Source: Bacillus sp. ISL-7
GTDB lineage: Bacteria > Bacillota > Bacilli > Bacillales_B > DSM-18226
NCBI RefSeq assembly: GCF_018613065.1
Contig: NZ_JAGGQW010000031.1
Coordinates: 248,001 to 312,000 of the forward strand
Length of the DNA stretch: 64,000 nucleotides
Reading direction: 5' to 3'
Within the stretch, counting starts at the first letter, position 1. Every line of letters begins with the position of its first letter. The notes under the pieces were generated by a model that saw nothing but the letters and a program-made list of their open reading frames with translations, was not told the DNA's origin and did not search any database. The position numbers and the translations under genes were made by a program. This document shows positions 6,621 through 14,601 of the stretch, piece by piece.

Positions 6621-8128
6621 GCGCCCACCTCAATTTTTAATTCTTGCCCAGCGACAACTCTGGATGTAATCAACTGCCCATTGGGCTGTTTAAAACTAGT
6701 AATGGATTCAGCGTTATCCACAAAACAAGGAGCAATCAATTCACTTTGCTGTGAAAGAACGTCTCGAAGTTCTAGCCCGGCCCGAATACCTTCAGAAAGG
6801 GATAGTGTCCTGTAAGGCTTTTCATTCATTTCAATCTCGAAATCTGGCTTAATTTCGCCATCACCCTTGTTCTGTTTAAAGAGTCGGATAGAAAGTGTGG
6901 TAAATAGGGCTTGTACTTTTTCTGCCTGCAGTTCGGCTGATTTGGCATTAAAAGCTTTGATACTATCCAGAACAAAGATTGAATCGTTTAAGGACTTTAA
7001 TATCTCGTTTTCATTTTCCTTGGCTTCGTTAACCATTTCTTGCAATCTATCAAACTGCGAATATGATTGGAGTGCCATTCGCAATGGGTTCCCTTTTTCA
7101 TCAATTTTCAGTTGCTCTCTTAAATCTGTTACATCAATGAATTCCAACTCCGCTAGTTGCAATTTAAGTTCATCACGCTGTTTTACCAGTCCATTATGAT
7201 TTGCCTTATACTGTTCAACCCTTTTATCCTTGTCAGCCTTAACGGATTCCACGGAGCTTTCATCAAGTGGTCGCTTACAAGTGCGACAAGTATCTTCAAT
7301 CACTTCATTTTTAAGTGTTGGCCAACGTTCCTTAGACATTTCTACTTGGTCTTGAAGGTTGCGGATCTTCGATTGGAGATTATTGTATGCTTGATTCTTT
7401 TCCCAAGCGTTATCCAGTTGGGTTTCAATGTCCCGGACCTGTTTGTCTATTTGAGATAACTCAACCTTTATAGATTCAATTGGGACATTTAATCCAGGTA
7501 ATTGGTCCAACTGCTCTTGCAAAGTCTTAGTCCGACTTTGTGCGGCAATATATTCTTTGTCTTTTTTGTTTTTGTTGTCTCGATGTATTTTGTCAATATC
7601 AATTAAGTTATGTTTTTTTAGCAAGGTTCCAAGCTTTTCAGCTTGCAAGTCCGGTAGTTTCTTTAATACTTCTTTGTTAGCTGGAGCGGATACATATTTT
7701 AGTAGAATTTCCCTTTGTTTATCCCATTTCAACGTAAAGAAATAAGAAGGGTTATACTGAGACATGAACAAGTCTTTATCAAATAGCTGTTCAACGATCT
7801 CGGTAAATTCTGTGGCTTTCGAAGGCACTTCATTAATGTAATAGCTTGCTTTGCCTTTTTTAAGCCCGCGGCCGAGCAATAGCTCTTTTCCGTCATGCGT
7901 TAAAAGTAGTTGTACTAAAGTTTCTTCAGCTGCATAAGTTAATGGTGTAGGGTCAAGCTTTGAGCCGAATGTATCCGTGTTGTATAATAGCCATGAAATG
8001 GATTCCGGAATACTGGATTTCCCTTTCGCATTGTCACCAGTGATCTTTGTTACCTCGCCAAAGTTAACCTTGAGATCCTGGTGACTTTTATAGTTTTGTA
8101 GAGATAAAGTTTTAAAACTAATAATCAC
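6617..8128 (-). CDS. SMC/RecF/SbcC-like ATPase (phage recombination)
   Basis: This 503-residue protein has Walker A (GDNAKGKSS) near residue 33, two coiled-coil arms flanking a zinc-hook-like CRTCKRPLDES motif near residue 265, and a C-terminal ABC signature-like SLSEGIRAG with a following Walker B-like region. This is a compact Rad50/SbcC-type architecture; phage members act in DNA end processing or recombination. No separate SbcD nuclease is seen nearby, although the metallo-beta-lactamase protein is in the same operon. The first residues (MIISFKTLSLQNYKSHQDLK) are typical of the family. Confidence 0.8.
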   Translation of the reverse strand: MIISFKTLSLQNYKSHQDLKVNFGEVTKITGDNAKGKSSIPESISWLLYNTDTFGSKLDPTPLTYAAEETLVQLLLTHDGKELLLGRGLKKGKASYYINEVPSKATEFTEIVEQLFDKDLFMSQYNPSYFFTLKWDKQREILLKYVSAPANKEVLKKLPDLQAEKLGTLLKKHNLIDIDKIHRDNKNKKDKEYIAAQSRTKTLQEQLDQLPGLNVPIESIKVELSQIDKQVRDIETQLDNAWEKNQAYNNLQSKIRNLQDQVEMSKERWPTLKNEVIEDTCRTCKRPLDESSVESVKADKDKRVEQYKANHNGLVKQRDELKLQLAELEFIDVTDLREQLKIDEKGNPLRMALQSYSQFDRLQEMVNEAKENENEILKSLNDSIFVLDSIKAFNAKSAELQAEKVQALFTTLSIRLFKQNKGDGEIKPDFEIEMNEKPYRTLSLSEGIRAGLELRDVLSQQSELIAPCFVDNAESITSFKQPNGQLITSRVVAGQELKIEVGA

Positions 8129-8140
8129 GTTGTTCCCTCC

Positions 8141-8395
8141 CTATAATTCAGCTAGTTCTATTTCTAGCCGTTGAATTTCTTCTTCTGCTACTCCAATGTA
8201 AGTTGCAACTAACTCTTCGAAAATCTCATTTTCTTTTTCCTCAAAATTGACGCCATTGCTGGTATATCCTATAAAAAGAACTTTTTCTGCATTTTTGACT
8301 TTTTCAATTCTTTCTTGAAGTAGATTAATCCTAGAAACGACTTTGCGAGCTTTCTTTGCTCGTTCTTCCATATACTCCAATGTTTTACGGTCCAC
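8141..8395 (-). CDS. hypothetical coiled-coil phage protein
   Basis: I chose the GTG at 8395, which follows AAGGAGGTGAGGATA; this gives 84 residues rich in Glu, Lys and Arg with two helical stretches joined by an FIGYTSNGV turn. The ribosome binding site lies in the last codons of the preceding gene. It sits directly upstream of the SMC-like ATPase and could be its partner. No family is recognised. Confidence 0.6.
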   Translation of the reverse strand: MDRKTLEYMEERAKKARKVVSRINLLQERIEKVKNAEKVLFIGYTSNGVNFEEKENEIFEELVATYIGVAEEEIQRLEIELAEL

Positions 8396-8400
8396 TATCC

Positions 8401-8700
8401 TCACCTCCTTGAAATGCAATGCTTATTCAGCCTTTTGTAGTAACCGAATTTGCCTTGTTTTTTTAACAGAGATACTTGAGTTGCTAAGCTAGTTTCTGGC
8501 CTTCCTAGAGCAAAAGAAATGGTCCGAATATCGTCAAAATCAAAGAACCTACACAAGTATTCAAGTTCTTCTTCGGAGTAACGTTTTCCATTGTTAAAAT
8601 GAAAATCCGGATGATAGAGCATACGACCTTGTTTATCGAACCGAAGACCATCTTCTAGATCTTCCTTCAGCACTTTTTGTACCATGTCCCATTTGTTCAC
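8401..8700 (-). CDS. phage protein with HTH-like region
   Basis: About 99 residues starting at a GTG (8700); an internal ATG at codon 6 is an alternative. The middle part (YSEEELEYLCRFFDFDDIRTISFALGRPETSLATQVSLLKK, split here for description) looks like a helix-turn-helix similar to small phage DNA-binding regulators seen in Firmicutes phages. The assignment as DNA binding is inferred from the pattern only. Confidence 0.6.
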   Translation of the reverse strand: MNKWDMVQKVLKEDLEDGLRFDKQGRMLYHPDFHFNNGKRYSEEELEYLCRFFDFDDIRTISFALGRPETSLATQVSLLKKQGKFGYYKRLNKHCISRR

Positions 8701-8791
8701 CTCCTTTAGGCATTAATCCAAATGCCCAAAATAAGAAGTACCCTCCAAACACCCCGACGAAAAGTATCACGCCTGTTGCGATGTATCCCAT
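8633..8791 (-). CDS. small single-span membrane protein (phage)
   Basis: The frame starts after an excellent ribosome binding site (AAGGAGGCTAAAC) and opens with one hydrophobic segment (MGYIATGVILFVGVFGGYF) then LFWAFGLMPKGG. Its C-terminal half overlaps the next gene by 68 bases in another frame, so the true end may be as given or the overlap may be an accident of a decayed gene. Confidence 0.5.
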   Translation of the reverse strand: MGYIATGVILFVGVFGGYFLFWAFGLMPKGGEQMGHGTKSAEGRSRRWSSVR

Positions 8792-8809
8792 ATGTTTAGC
8801 CTCCTTAAG

Positions 8810-8936
8810 TTATTCATTAAATCGATAGACAATTTCTGCAATATGACTAAAAAGAGAAAGCCTAATGGCTTTTACAAATTCTTCATATTACGCATTATCT
8901 TTTTTAACTTGTTCTAGTTGTTTTTTAAAAAATCAA
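8810..8936 (-). pseudogene. decayed small phage gene
   Basis: After GAGGAGGAA a TTG at 8936 starts a frame that breaks at a T6A6 run, then continues as KKQLEQVKKDNA, hits a TAA, and continues in frame as YEEFVKAIRLSLFSHIAEIV then YRFNE to a stop at 8810. This looks like one small protein with a shift and a nonsense codon. The evidence is the coherent residue composition and a good ribosome binding site only. Confidence 0.35.
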
Positions 8937-8943
8937 TTCCTCC

Positions 8944-9066
8944 TCAAGAGCTCCTTTTTTCATTGACTTGTTGGGTTCTTTGTTGTTCTGCTAAATGTCT
9001 AAGTAATCCCGGCAATAAATGTTTTTCTACCGCACGCGCTAATTTTTCTGCTGGCACTTTAATCAT
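8944..9066 (-). CDS. 40-residue phage protein
   Basis: This short frame (MIKVPAEKLARAVEKHLLPG then a Gln-rich tail) has the ribosome binding site AAGGAGGCGATCAA. Predicted amphipathic helix; family and function unknown. Its position just downstream of the Cro-like region is typical for small early phage proteins. Confidence 0.55.
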   Translation of the reverse strand: MIKVPAEKLARAVEKHLLPGLLRHLAEQQRTQQVNEKRSS

Positions 9067-9135
9067 TTGATCGCCTCCTTATTAATGTGTATGAGACGCT
9101 GATTGTCTGCTATGTTTTGACAACCTATGGGGAAA

Positions 9136-9450
9136 CTAAGATGTGACTTTTAATCGTTCAGCTAAGATTTCAGCTAATTCGTTTGTTGGAATATCTTTTA
9201 ACAAGTCTCGTGTGGTTGCTTCTAACTCTTCCATCCAGTGATCAAGTTCTTGAGCAACCATACCCATTTGTCCGGGTCCTTCTTCAATAAGGAAATCAAA
9301 CTTATACTGAACCGGGTACTTTCCATATCTCATAAATTTGATTGTTGCAATTACACGGCAAGGGATAGAATGGTTATTTGCTTTTACCACTGATTTAACT
9401 TGTCCTTTAAGACCAGCAAGTACTGGAAGTGTGTATTCGTAAACATTCAT
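9136..9450 (-). CDS. hypothetical early phage protein
   Basis: A 104-residue protein starting MNVYEYTLPVLAGLKGQVKS at an ATG preceded by AAAAGGAGC; the frame extends 14 codons further upstream into the repressor gene, which I regard as unlikely. It has alternating beta-like strands then an acidic helix (ELDHWMEELEATTRDLLKDI). No family is recognised. It is second in the leftward early operon. Confidence 0.6.
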   Translation of the reverse strand: MNVYEYTLPVLAGLKGQVKSVVKANNHSIPCRVIATIKFMRYGKYPVQYKFDFLIEEGPGQMGMVAQELDHWMEELEATTRDLLKDIPTNELAEILAERLKVTS

Positions 9451-9464
9451 AAAGCTTGCTCCTT

Positions 9465-9701
9465 TTAAGCTGTGATATGCTTGCAATTGCAAACACTTTC
9501 AGTAAAAAAAATTTCATCAAATTTCACGTTTAAAACTTCGCATATTTTCTTTGCAGAACTTGGGCTTGGATTTCTTTCATTATTTTCAATTTGGCTAATT
9601 AGAGCGCTGCTAAGTTCAGCTCTTTTTGCTAACTCACGCTGAGAAAACCCATTAATAATCCGAGCATTTATAAAAGCTTCAATATTCACTTTTATACTCA
9701 T
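9465..9701 (-). CDS. Cro-like XRE-family repressor
   Basis: A 78-residue protein with a single helix-turn-helix of the XRE class (FSQRELAKRAELSSALISQI, then ENNERNPSPSSAKKICEVL). The start at 9701 follows GAGGTGAACAA. It is divergent from the CI-like gene and is the first gene of the early operon, so it probably acts as Cro, repressing the lysogeny promoter. A Cys-rich end (VCNCKHITA) is unusual. Confidence 0.8.
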   Translation of the reverse strand: MSIKVNIEAFINARIINGFSQRELAKRAELSSALISQIENNERNPSPSSAKKICEVLNVKFDEIFFTESVCNCKHITA

Positions 9702-9733
9702 TTGTTCACCTCTTTTCACTATCGTTTGCTTAT

Positions 9734-9849
9734 GTGAACATATTATCACCCGATGTACGCAGTTGTAAACACTTTTTATTAAAAAACTTAAAATTAATTA
9801 ATTAAACATAATCACTTTTGTTATCATTGTGTTATCAGTTGTAATCACA
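9734..9849. promoter_or_regulatory. phage switch region: early promoter and operators
   Basis: On the minus strand a promoter for the Cro-like gene is visible: TTTACA (complement of 9764-9769), 16-bp spacer, GATAAT (complement of 9742-9747). Candidate operators overlap it: GTGAACATATTATCAC (9734-9749) over the -10 and TTGTAAACAC (9763-9772) at the -35. A third site, a 22-bp imperfect palindrome with TGTG and CACA ends, lies at 9828-9849 against the CI ribosome binding site. GTTGTAA(A/T)CAC is repeated. The layout is that of a CI/Cro switch. Confidence 0.65.
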
Positions 9850-9862
9850 AGGAGAATGTTTT

Positions 9863-10285
9863 ATGGAATTCAATGAGTATTTAAAAAAGTTAAGGAAGGA
9901 AAATAATCTTTCGATAAGACAACTTGCATTGTATTCCGATGTATCTTCAGCTTATTTGTCACAAATTGAAACAGGATCAAGGGGTATTCCATCACCAGAT
10001 GTATTGAAAAAACTTTGCAAACCCTTAAAGGTATCGTATGAAGAGTTAATGCAAGCAGCAGGTTACATCGAGGAAGAAAACCAATCAAAAATAAGTAAAC
10101 ATGACGAAACTTACAACTCGCTTGCCGAGATCAACAAGATGGTAAAAGAATTCGGTATTGAGGACATGGGATTTTTTGATATTGAGAAATGGAAAAATCT
10201 TTCTCCAGACGATGTAGATGAAATAAGAAGGCATTTCGAATGGGTAGCACAGAAAGCTAAAGAACGAAACGAGGATAAAAAATAA
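9863..10285 (+). CDS. CI-like XRE-family phage repressor
   Basis: This 140-residue protein has an N-terminal helix-turn-helix (NNLSIRQLALYSDVSSAYLS at about residues 15-34, then QIETGSRGIPSPDVLKKL) and a charged C-terminal region lacking a LexA-type peptidase motif. A repressor without self-cleavage is consistent with removal by the ImmA-type protease encoded downstream. The ribosome binding site is CAAGGAGAATG. It would keep the leftward early operon silent in the lysogen. Confidence 0.85.
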   Translation: MEFNEYLKKLRKENNLSIRQLALYSDVSSAYLSQIETGSRGIPSPDVLKKLCKPLKVSYEELMQAAGYIEEENQSKISKHDETYNSLAEINKMVKEFGIEDMGFFDIEKWKNLSPDDVDEIRRHFEWVAQKAKERNEDKK

Positions 10286-10323
10286 AACACCTGGAACTAA
10301 CGATTAGTTCTGGGTGTTTCTTT
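10285..10323 (+). terminator. terminator after CI-like gene
   Basis: A long stem (AACACC...GGAACTA / TAGTTCT...GGTGTT) followed by TTTCTTTATT. Confidence 0.8.
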
Positions 10324-10378
10324 ATTAATATGATTGTCAAATATAAAGTGAAGAATTGTTTAATAGAGGGGTAATTTG

Positions 10379-11221
10379 ATGCAATATATTATCTATTGTG
10401 ATGAATCTGAGAAAAATGGAAAATACTTTGGCAATTTTTATGGGGGTGCATTAGTTAAGTCAGTTCATTTCCATGAAGTGAAAGAAACGCTTGAGAAAAA
10501 GAAATTAGAATTAGGTTTTAATGGCGAAGTAAAGTGGCAAAAGGTTACTGAGCATTACCTTGAAAAATATATTGCACTCGTTGATACTTTTTTTGATTTT
10601 ATTCAAGACGACAAAGTGAAAATTAGGATTATGTTCACTCATAATAGATTCATACCAACTGGTTTGACAAAAGAACAAAGGGATAATGAATATTTTCTCT
10701 TATATTATCAATTCTTCAAGCATGCCTTTGGATTGCGTTATTCAAATCCACAAAAAAATCGTATTTCGTTATATATTTTCTTCGATCAACTTCCGGATAC
10801 CCAAACAAAAAATCAACGATTTATTGATTTTATTTACGAGTTACAATATCAAGATGTTTTTGAAGAAGCTCGTTTATTTTTCAATAAAAAAGATGATATA
10901 GCTGAAGCTGTTTCACATAAACATGTTATTCTACAATGTTTAGATATTGTCCTTGGTGCAATGGAATTTAGACTTAATGAAAAACACTTGATAATACCAG
11001 AAGGAAAAAAAAGAAGAGGTAAAAGAACGAGGGCTAAAGAAAAATTGTATAAACATATTAATAAAAGGATAAGAGAAACTTACCCAGGTTTTAACGTTGG
11101 TGAAAGTACAGGACGATCCAGTGATAATACAAATCTTTGGAATCATTCTTATAGACATTGGAAGTTTACTCCTACAGAAAAAAAAATGAATGAACAATAT
11201 AATCCAAAAAACAAAAGATGA
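10379..11221 (+). CDS. DUF3800 family protein (predicted RNase H-like)
   Basis: This 280-residue protein starts with the DUF3800 pattern YIIYCDESEKNGKYF (Asp-Glu-Ser near residue 8) and has conserved internal acidic and aromatic positions (IYIFFDQLPDTQ, LQCLDIVLGAMEF). The family has an RNase H-like fold and is widely scattered on phages and defence islands; its role is unsettled. It is inserted between the repressor and the ImmA gene, suggesting a lysogen-expressed accessory (moron) gene. Codon use is AT-rich. The ribosome binding site is GAGGGGTAATTTG. A structured RNA overlaps its stop codon. Confidence 0.8.
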   Translation: MQYIIYCDESEKNGKYFGNFYGGALVKSVHFHEVKETLEKKKLELGFNGEVKWQKVTEHYLEKYIALVDTFFDFIQDDKVKIRIMFTHNRFIPTGLTKEQRDNEYFLLYYQFFKHAFGLRYSNPQKNRISLYIFFDQLPDTQTKNQRFIDFIYELQYQDVFEEARLFFNKKDDIAEAVSHKHVILQCLDIVLGAMEFRLNEKHLIIPEGKKRRGKRTRAKEKLYKHINKRIRETYPGFNVGESTGRSSDNTNLWNHSYRHWKFTPTEKKMNEQYNPKNKR

Positions 11222-11290
11222 GCCCCCACTTTCCTACTAAGTAGCTTACGTGGCACGTAAGCCTTCGAAAAGAACAAGCTCATCTTCTTT
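11217..11290 (+). ncRNA. structured RNA at the 3' end of the DUF3800 gene
   Basis: An outer stem GATGAGC (11217-11223) / GCTCATC (11278-11284) encloses a perfect 8-bp hairpin GCTTACGT-GGC-ACGTAAGC (11244-11262) and a small CTAC-TAA-GTAG hairpin; TTCTTTATTT follows. Several DUF3800-associated RNA motifs have been described from comparative genomics, and this could be one. It may also double as a terminator. Nested architecture and overlap with the stop codon go beyond a simple terminator. Confidence 0.55.
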
Positions 11291-11525
11291 ATTTATCTTC
11301 ATTATATCCTAAAATTGATGTTTTTCAACATTTTTATTGTTTTTCAGAAAATTATATACTATAATTTCAAAGTTTATACTTTTTTATTCCCTTACCTATA
11401 AAATTTAAAAAGGATGGAAAATTTACCAACTTGTAGCGGAGGGAAAGTAAGCCGTTTTCTTGTATGATAGTTTAAGGAATAATTTTCAATTAATTCATGT
11501 CCAAAATATGGACATTTTCTTTTTA

Positions 11526-11554
11526 TTGAAAAACAGAACAAATGTTTGTATAAT
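11526..11554 (+). promoter_or_regulatory. sigma-A promoter for immA-like gene
   Basis: TTGAAA (11526-11531), 17-bp spacer, TATAAT (11549-11554), a near-consensus promoter. Transcription would begin at about 11561, right at the GGAGGG ribosome binding site, giving a very short leader. Confidence 0.75.
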
Positions 11555-11575
11555 TTCGATGGAGGGATTTTACAA

Positions 11576-12079
11576 ATGTTAAAAAACTACTATACAACCG
11601 CACTGGAAGATTGGGTAACAAACTTTTATACACGTCTTAGAATTCTACACCCTCGACAAATTAAAATTGAGAACATAGCAAAAGTTAACGAAATATTCAT
11701 TCATAAAAAGCCTATGCCATCCTACTATGAGGTCATGGGTAGATACAGGGGCATTACCATTGATAGCCGTGTATCATTCACAGTACAGCGCGAGATGTTC
11801 TTTCATGAGCTTTGTCACATCATGAGACATACAGGTAGGCAAAGTATGATGTTAGCAGCATTGCGTGAATTACAAGAGCGAGATGCCAGGCATTTTACAC
11901 GATATGCGGCCATTCCGCATCACATGCTTAAATTTGTGGATTTCGAGGATCCGTATGTCATTGATCAAATGGCTAGCCTTTTCAAAGTGACTCCGAAATT
12001 GTGTGAAGAACGCTTGGAGCAAATACATAATCGATGCTTCAAATATATCGCTGAAAGCCGTCATAAATATGAAGTATAG
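11576..12079 (+). CDS. ImmA/IrrE-type metallopeptidase
   Basis: This 167-residue protein carries the zinc-protease motif HELCH near residue 80. In ICEBs1 and many phages, ImmA cleaves the immunity repressor to induce the element; here the likely target is the CI-like protein, which lacks an autocleavage domain. I chose the ATG at 11576 because GGAGGG precedes it and the promoter -10 lies within the longer frame that begins at a TTG. It is separated from its putative target by the DUF3800 gene and has its own promoter. Confidence 0.8.
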   Translation: MLKNYYTTALEDWVTNFYTRLRILHPRQIKIENIAKVNEIFIHKKPMPSYYEVMGRYRGITIDSRVSFTVQREMFFHELCHIMRHTGRQSMMLAALRELQERDARHFTRYAAIPHHMLKFVDFEDPYVIDQMASLFKVTPKLCEERLEQIHNRCFKYIAESRHKYEV

Positions 12080-12153
12080 AATTTTGGAACTAATTAACAG
12101 GATAATTTCCAAATGGATTTATATATCATTAAGGATGGAAAGGAGGAAAAACA

Positions 12154-13575
12154 ATGCATGCAGCTCTCTATATAAGAGTTTCAACTGAGGAACAAAGTAA
12201 AGAAGGATACTCCCTTGACGCTCAAAAGGATAAATTAGAAGCCTTTTGTTTTTCACAAGGATGGGAAGTTACCAAGATTTTTCGCGAAGAAGGTCAATCA
12301 GCAAAAGATATAAACCGACCACAATTAAAGCAGTTGCTGAAGGATTTGAATTCATATGATGTTGTTCTTGTTTATAAATTAGATCGTCTTTCCAGAAGTG
12401 TTGCAGACATTAATAAGCTACTACAAACGTTCGAAGATAATGAAGTATCCTTTAAAAGTGCCACAGAACCTTATGACACGACCACAGCACAAGGAAAGTT
12501 ATTGATTAATATATTTGCTTCTCTAGCTCAATTCGAGCGTGAGCAACTAGCAGAGCGTGTCTATATGGGCATGACCAAAAAGGCCGAATTAGGAGAAAGA
12601 AACGGAGGCCGTGCACCTTTTGGTTACAGATTAAAAGACGGAAGCCTAGTGATAGATGAAAAAGAAGCTAAAATCATTCAAGAAATGTTTCGGCTATATA
12701 TATCCGGTAAAGGCATTAGGTCCATTGTTTTGTACATGCAGCAATTTGGCTTAAAAAAAGACATCCGAACAATTTCGAGATGGCTTGAAAATCCCGTTTA
12801 TGCAGGAAAGCTTAGATGGGGAAACCGATCTAAAATGGATACAATTATTTATGACGATACCTCTCACGCCGCTATTATCGATGAGGAGACTTTTGAAAAG
12901 GTACAGTTACTTCGGAATAAACGAACAATGGAAGGAAAAAAAGCAACCTCTCCTTATCATTTTTCCGGTGTACTTCGATGTGCACGATGTGGTGGGCCTC
13001 TTTCTGGATGGTTTAGAAAAGCAAAAGGCACCAAACATTACTTATGTGTAAATAAAAAGAATAAAGGTACTTGTGACCTTCCACAGTTTACAGAAACAGC
13101 ACTTGCTAAAACATTTTTGGATGAATTGTCGGCTGATGATCCACAGCAATTCTTACAGCTATCCAAAGATTTTAATATTGAACATGAACAATCTGACCAA
13201 ACACACTTAATTAAGGAGTTTGAAAAAGAACTATCAGCAATAAAGAACAGGAAAAGGAATTGGCTCCTAGCATTAGGCAACGGCATTATGTCACAAGATG
13301 AATATAAATCCATGACAGCCGATGATACTAAAAAAGAAGAAATGATTAAAGAGCAGCTGGCCGCGATTACTCCACAGGAAGTGCGGTATGACCGGGACGC
13401 TATTATAAATATGCTCGATAATATTCCACATTTGTGGGATACTGCAAATGATTTCGAAAAGAAAAGTTTTATTAATGATCTTTTTGAATCAATCACTGTG
13501 GATGTTCCAAGCAGCTATTATCGGGCTCCGGGTAAGACTCCGTCCGTATTAATATCCGAAGTAAAATTCCTCTAA
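12154..13575 (+). CDS. large serine recombinase (phage integrase)
   Basis: This 473-residue enzyme has the resolvase catalytic domain (residues 1-145) with YIRVS and catalytic Ser10, conserved arginines in KLDRLSRS, then a recombinase domain with HTH (about 155-260), a zinc ribbon (CARCGGPLSGW... LCVNKKNKGTCD, about 275-310) and a coiled coil (about 340-420). It integrates phage DNA at attB through 2-bp crossover cores. It is the last prophage gene, with its stop only about 10 bases before host sequence, the usual place next to attP. Ribosome binding site AAAGGAGG. Confidence 0.92.
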   Translation: MHAALYIRVSTEEQSKEGYSLDAQKDKLEAFCFSQGWEVTKIFREEGQSAKDINRPQLKQLLKDLNSYDVVLVYKLDRLSRSVADINKLLQTFEDNEVSFKSATEPYDTTTAQGKLLINIFASLAQFEREQLAERVYMGMTKKAELGERNGGRAPFGYRLKDGSLVIDEKEAKIIQEMFRLYISGKGIRSIVLYMQQFGLKKDIRTISRWLENPVYAGKLRWGNRSKMDTIIYDDTSHAAIIDEETFEKVQLLRNKRTMEGKKATSPYHFSGVLRCARCGGPLSGWFRKAKGTKHYLCVNKKNKGTCDLPQFTETALAKTFLDELSADDPQQFLQLSKDFNIEHEQSDQTHLIKEFEKELSAIKNRKRNWLLALGNGIMSQDEYKSMTADDTKKEEMIKEQLAAITPQEVRYDRDAIINMLDNIPHLWDTANDFEKKSFINDLFESITVDVPSSYYRAPGKTPSVLISEVKFL

Positions 13576-13600
13576 AAAATAAACTCCTTTGTTGGCGCTA
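13576..13600. other. prophage-host junction (att site), approximate
   Basis: Recombinase sequence ends at 13575 and yhfA homology resumes by about 13589, so the attachment core lies in this short stretch. The exact core needs the other end of the prophage, which is outside the window. Confidence 0.6.
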
Positions 13601-14560
13601 AGGGTTGCGATGGCAATGAACTTGTTTGGTCATGGAATCGCTTTATCGGGTGACTTTGTGATTCAGGCTGCCCCTAAGCTTACCTCTGATGCAGCAGGTA
13701 TTCCAATTCAAGATGTCATCAATGCCAGCATTCCATTAGTATTTATTATGGGTCTTGTAACAACCTTAACGGCATTCTACTTCTTACGAAGGGATATGAA
13801 ACGTGGTGTTCTAACCACTACAACTTCTGTCAGCGCGGATTCGCCTTCGAGCAGCACTGACCATCCTGCGCTTTTATCACTTACTCAAAAACGCTTCTTT
13901 GCTATATTAGTACCATTATTATTTGCTGCAGATGTTGCCGCCATGTCAATCCTTGATTTAGCAGGTGGTGATGCCACAGCATTAATTGGCGGTACCTCCA
14001 TTCTTATTCTTCTGTTAATCACTTTAACGAGCCATAAAAATAAAGGCTTAGAAAAAACAACACAATATTTAATAGAAGGATTCCAATTTGGTTTTAAAGT
14101 TTTTGGTCCTGTTATTCCAATTGCTGCGTTCTTCTATTTGGGTGACGCCGGATTTGGGAAAATCATTGGTGACTTTTTACCGAAGGCTTCCCAAGGGATT
14201 GTCAATGATTTAGGCGTTGCTCTCGCAAATATCGTTCCGTTAAGCAAAGAAGTTGGGGCGATTACCCTAACTACTGTAGGTGCCATCACTGGTCTGGATG
14301 GTTCAGGCTTTTCAGGTATATCGCTTGCCGGATCCGTTGCCAGCCTATTTGCTGTGGCTATAGGTAAAGGTGCTGCCACATTGACTGCACTCGGGCAAAT
14401 CGCTGCTATATGGGTAGGCGGCGGAACACTTGTACCTTGGGCGTTAATCCCCGCTGCCGCTATCTGTAATGTCGATCCATTTGAACTAGCCAGACGAAAC
14501 CTCCTACCAGTTGTGATCGGTCTCGTTGTGACAACGATTGCAGCAATGTTTCTCATTTAA
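13583..14560 (+). pseudogene. yhfA: yhfA, 3' part, interrupted by the prophage
   Basis: About 325 codons of a polytopic membrane permease remain. The open frame begins abruptly at the junction, inside a hydrophobic segment (LALRVAMAMNLFGHGIALSG), with no ribosome binding site. At least seven further membrane segments are visible, with Gly/Ala-rich helices and a DLGVALANIVPLSKEVGAI loop. B. subtilis YhfA is an uncharacterised transporter-like protein of about 460 residues, next to yhaA as here. The 5' part should lie beyond the left end of the prophage; precise excision would restore the gene. Confidence 0.8.
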
Positions 14561-14563
14561 TCC

Positions 14564-14601
14564 AAGTAAAGAGGCTGATCCAGTGATCAGCCTCTTTACT
14601 T
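14564..14601. terminator. bidirectional terminator, yhfA / PAP2 gene
   Basis: A perfect 17-bp inverted repeat with CAGT loop (AAGTAAAGAGGCTGATC / GATCAGCCTCTTTACTT) between convergent genes. Confidence 0.85.

Noticed and set aside
12785..13051. 88-residue plus-strand frame inside the recombinase gene
   Set aside because: Out-of-frame shadow within a clear recombinase coding sequence.
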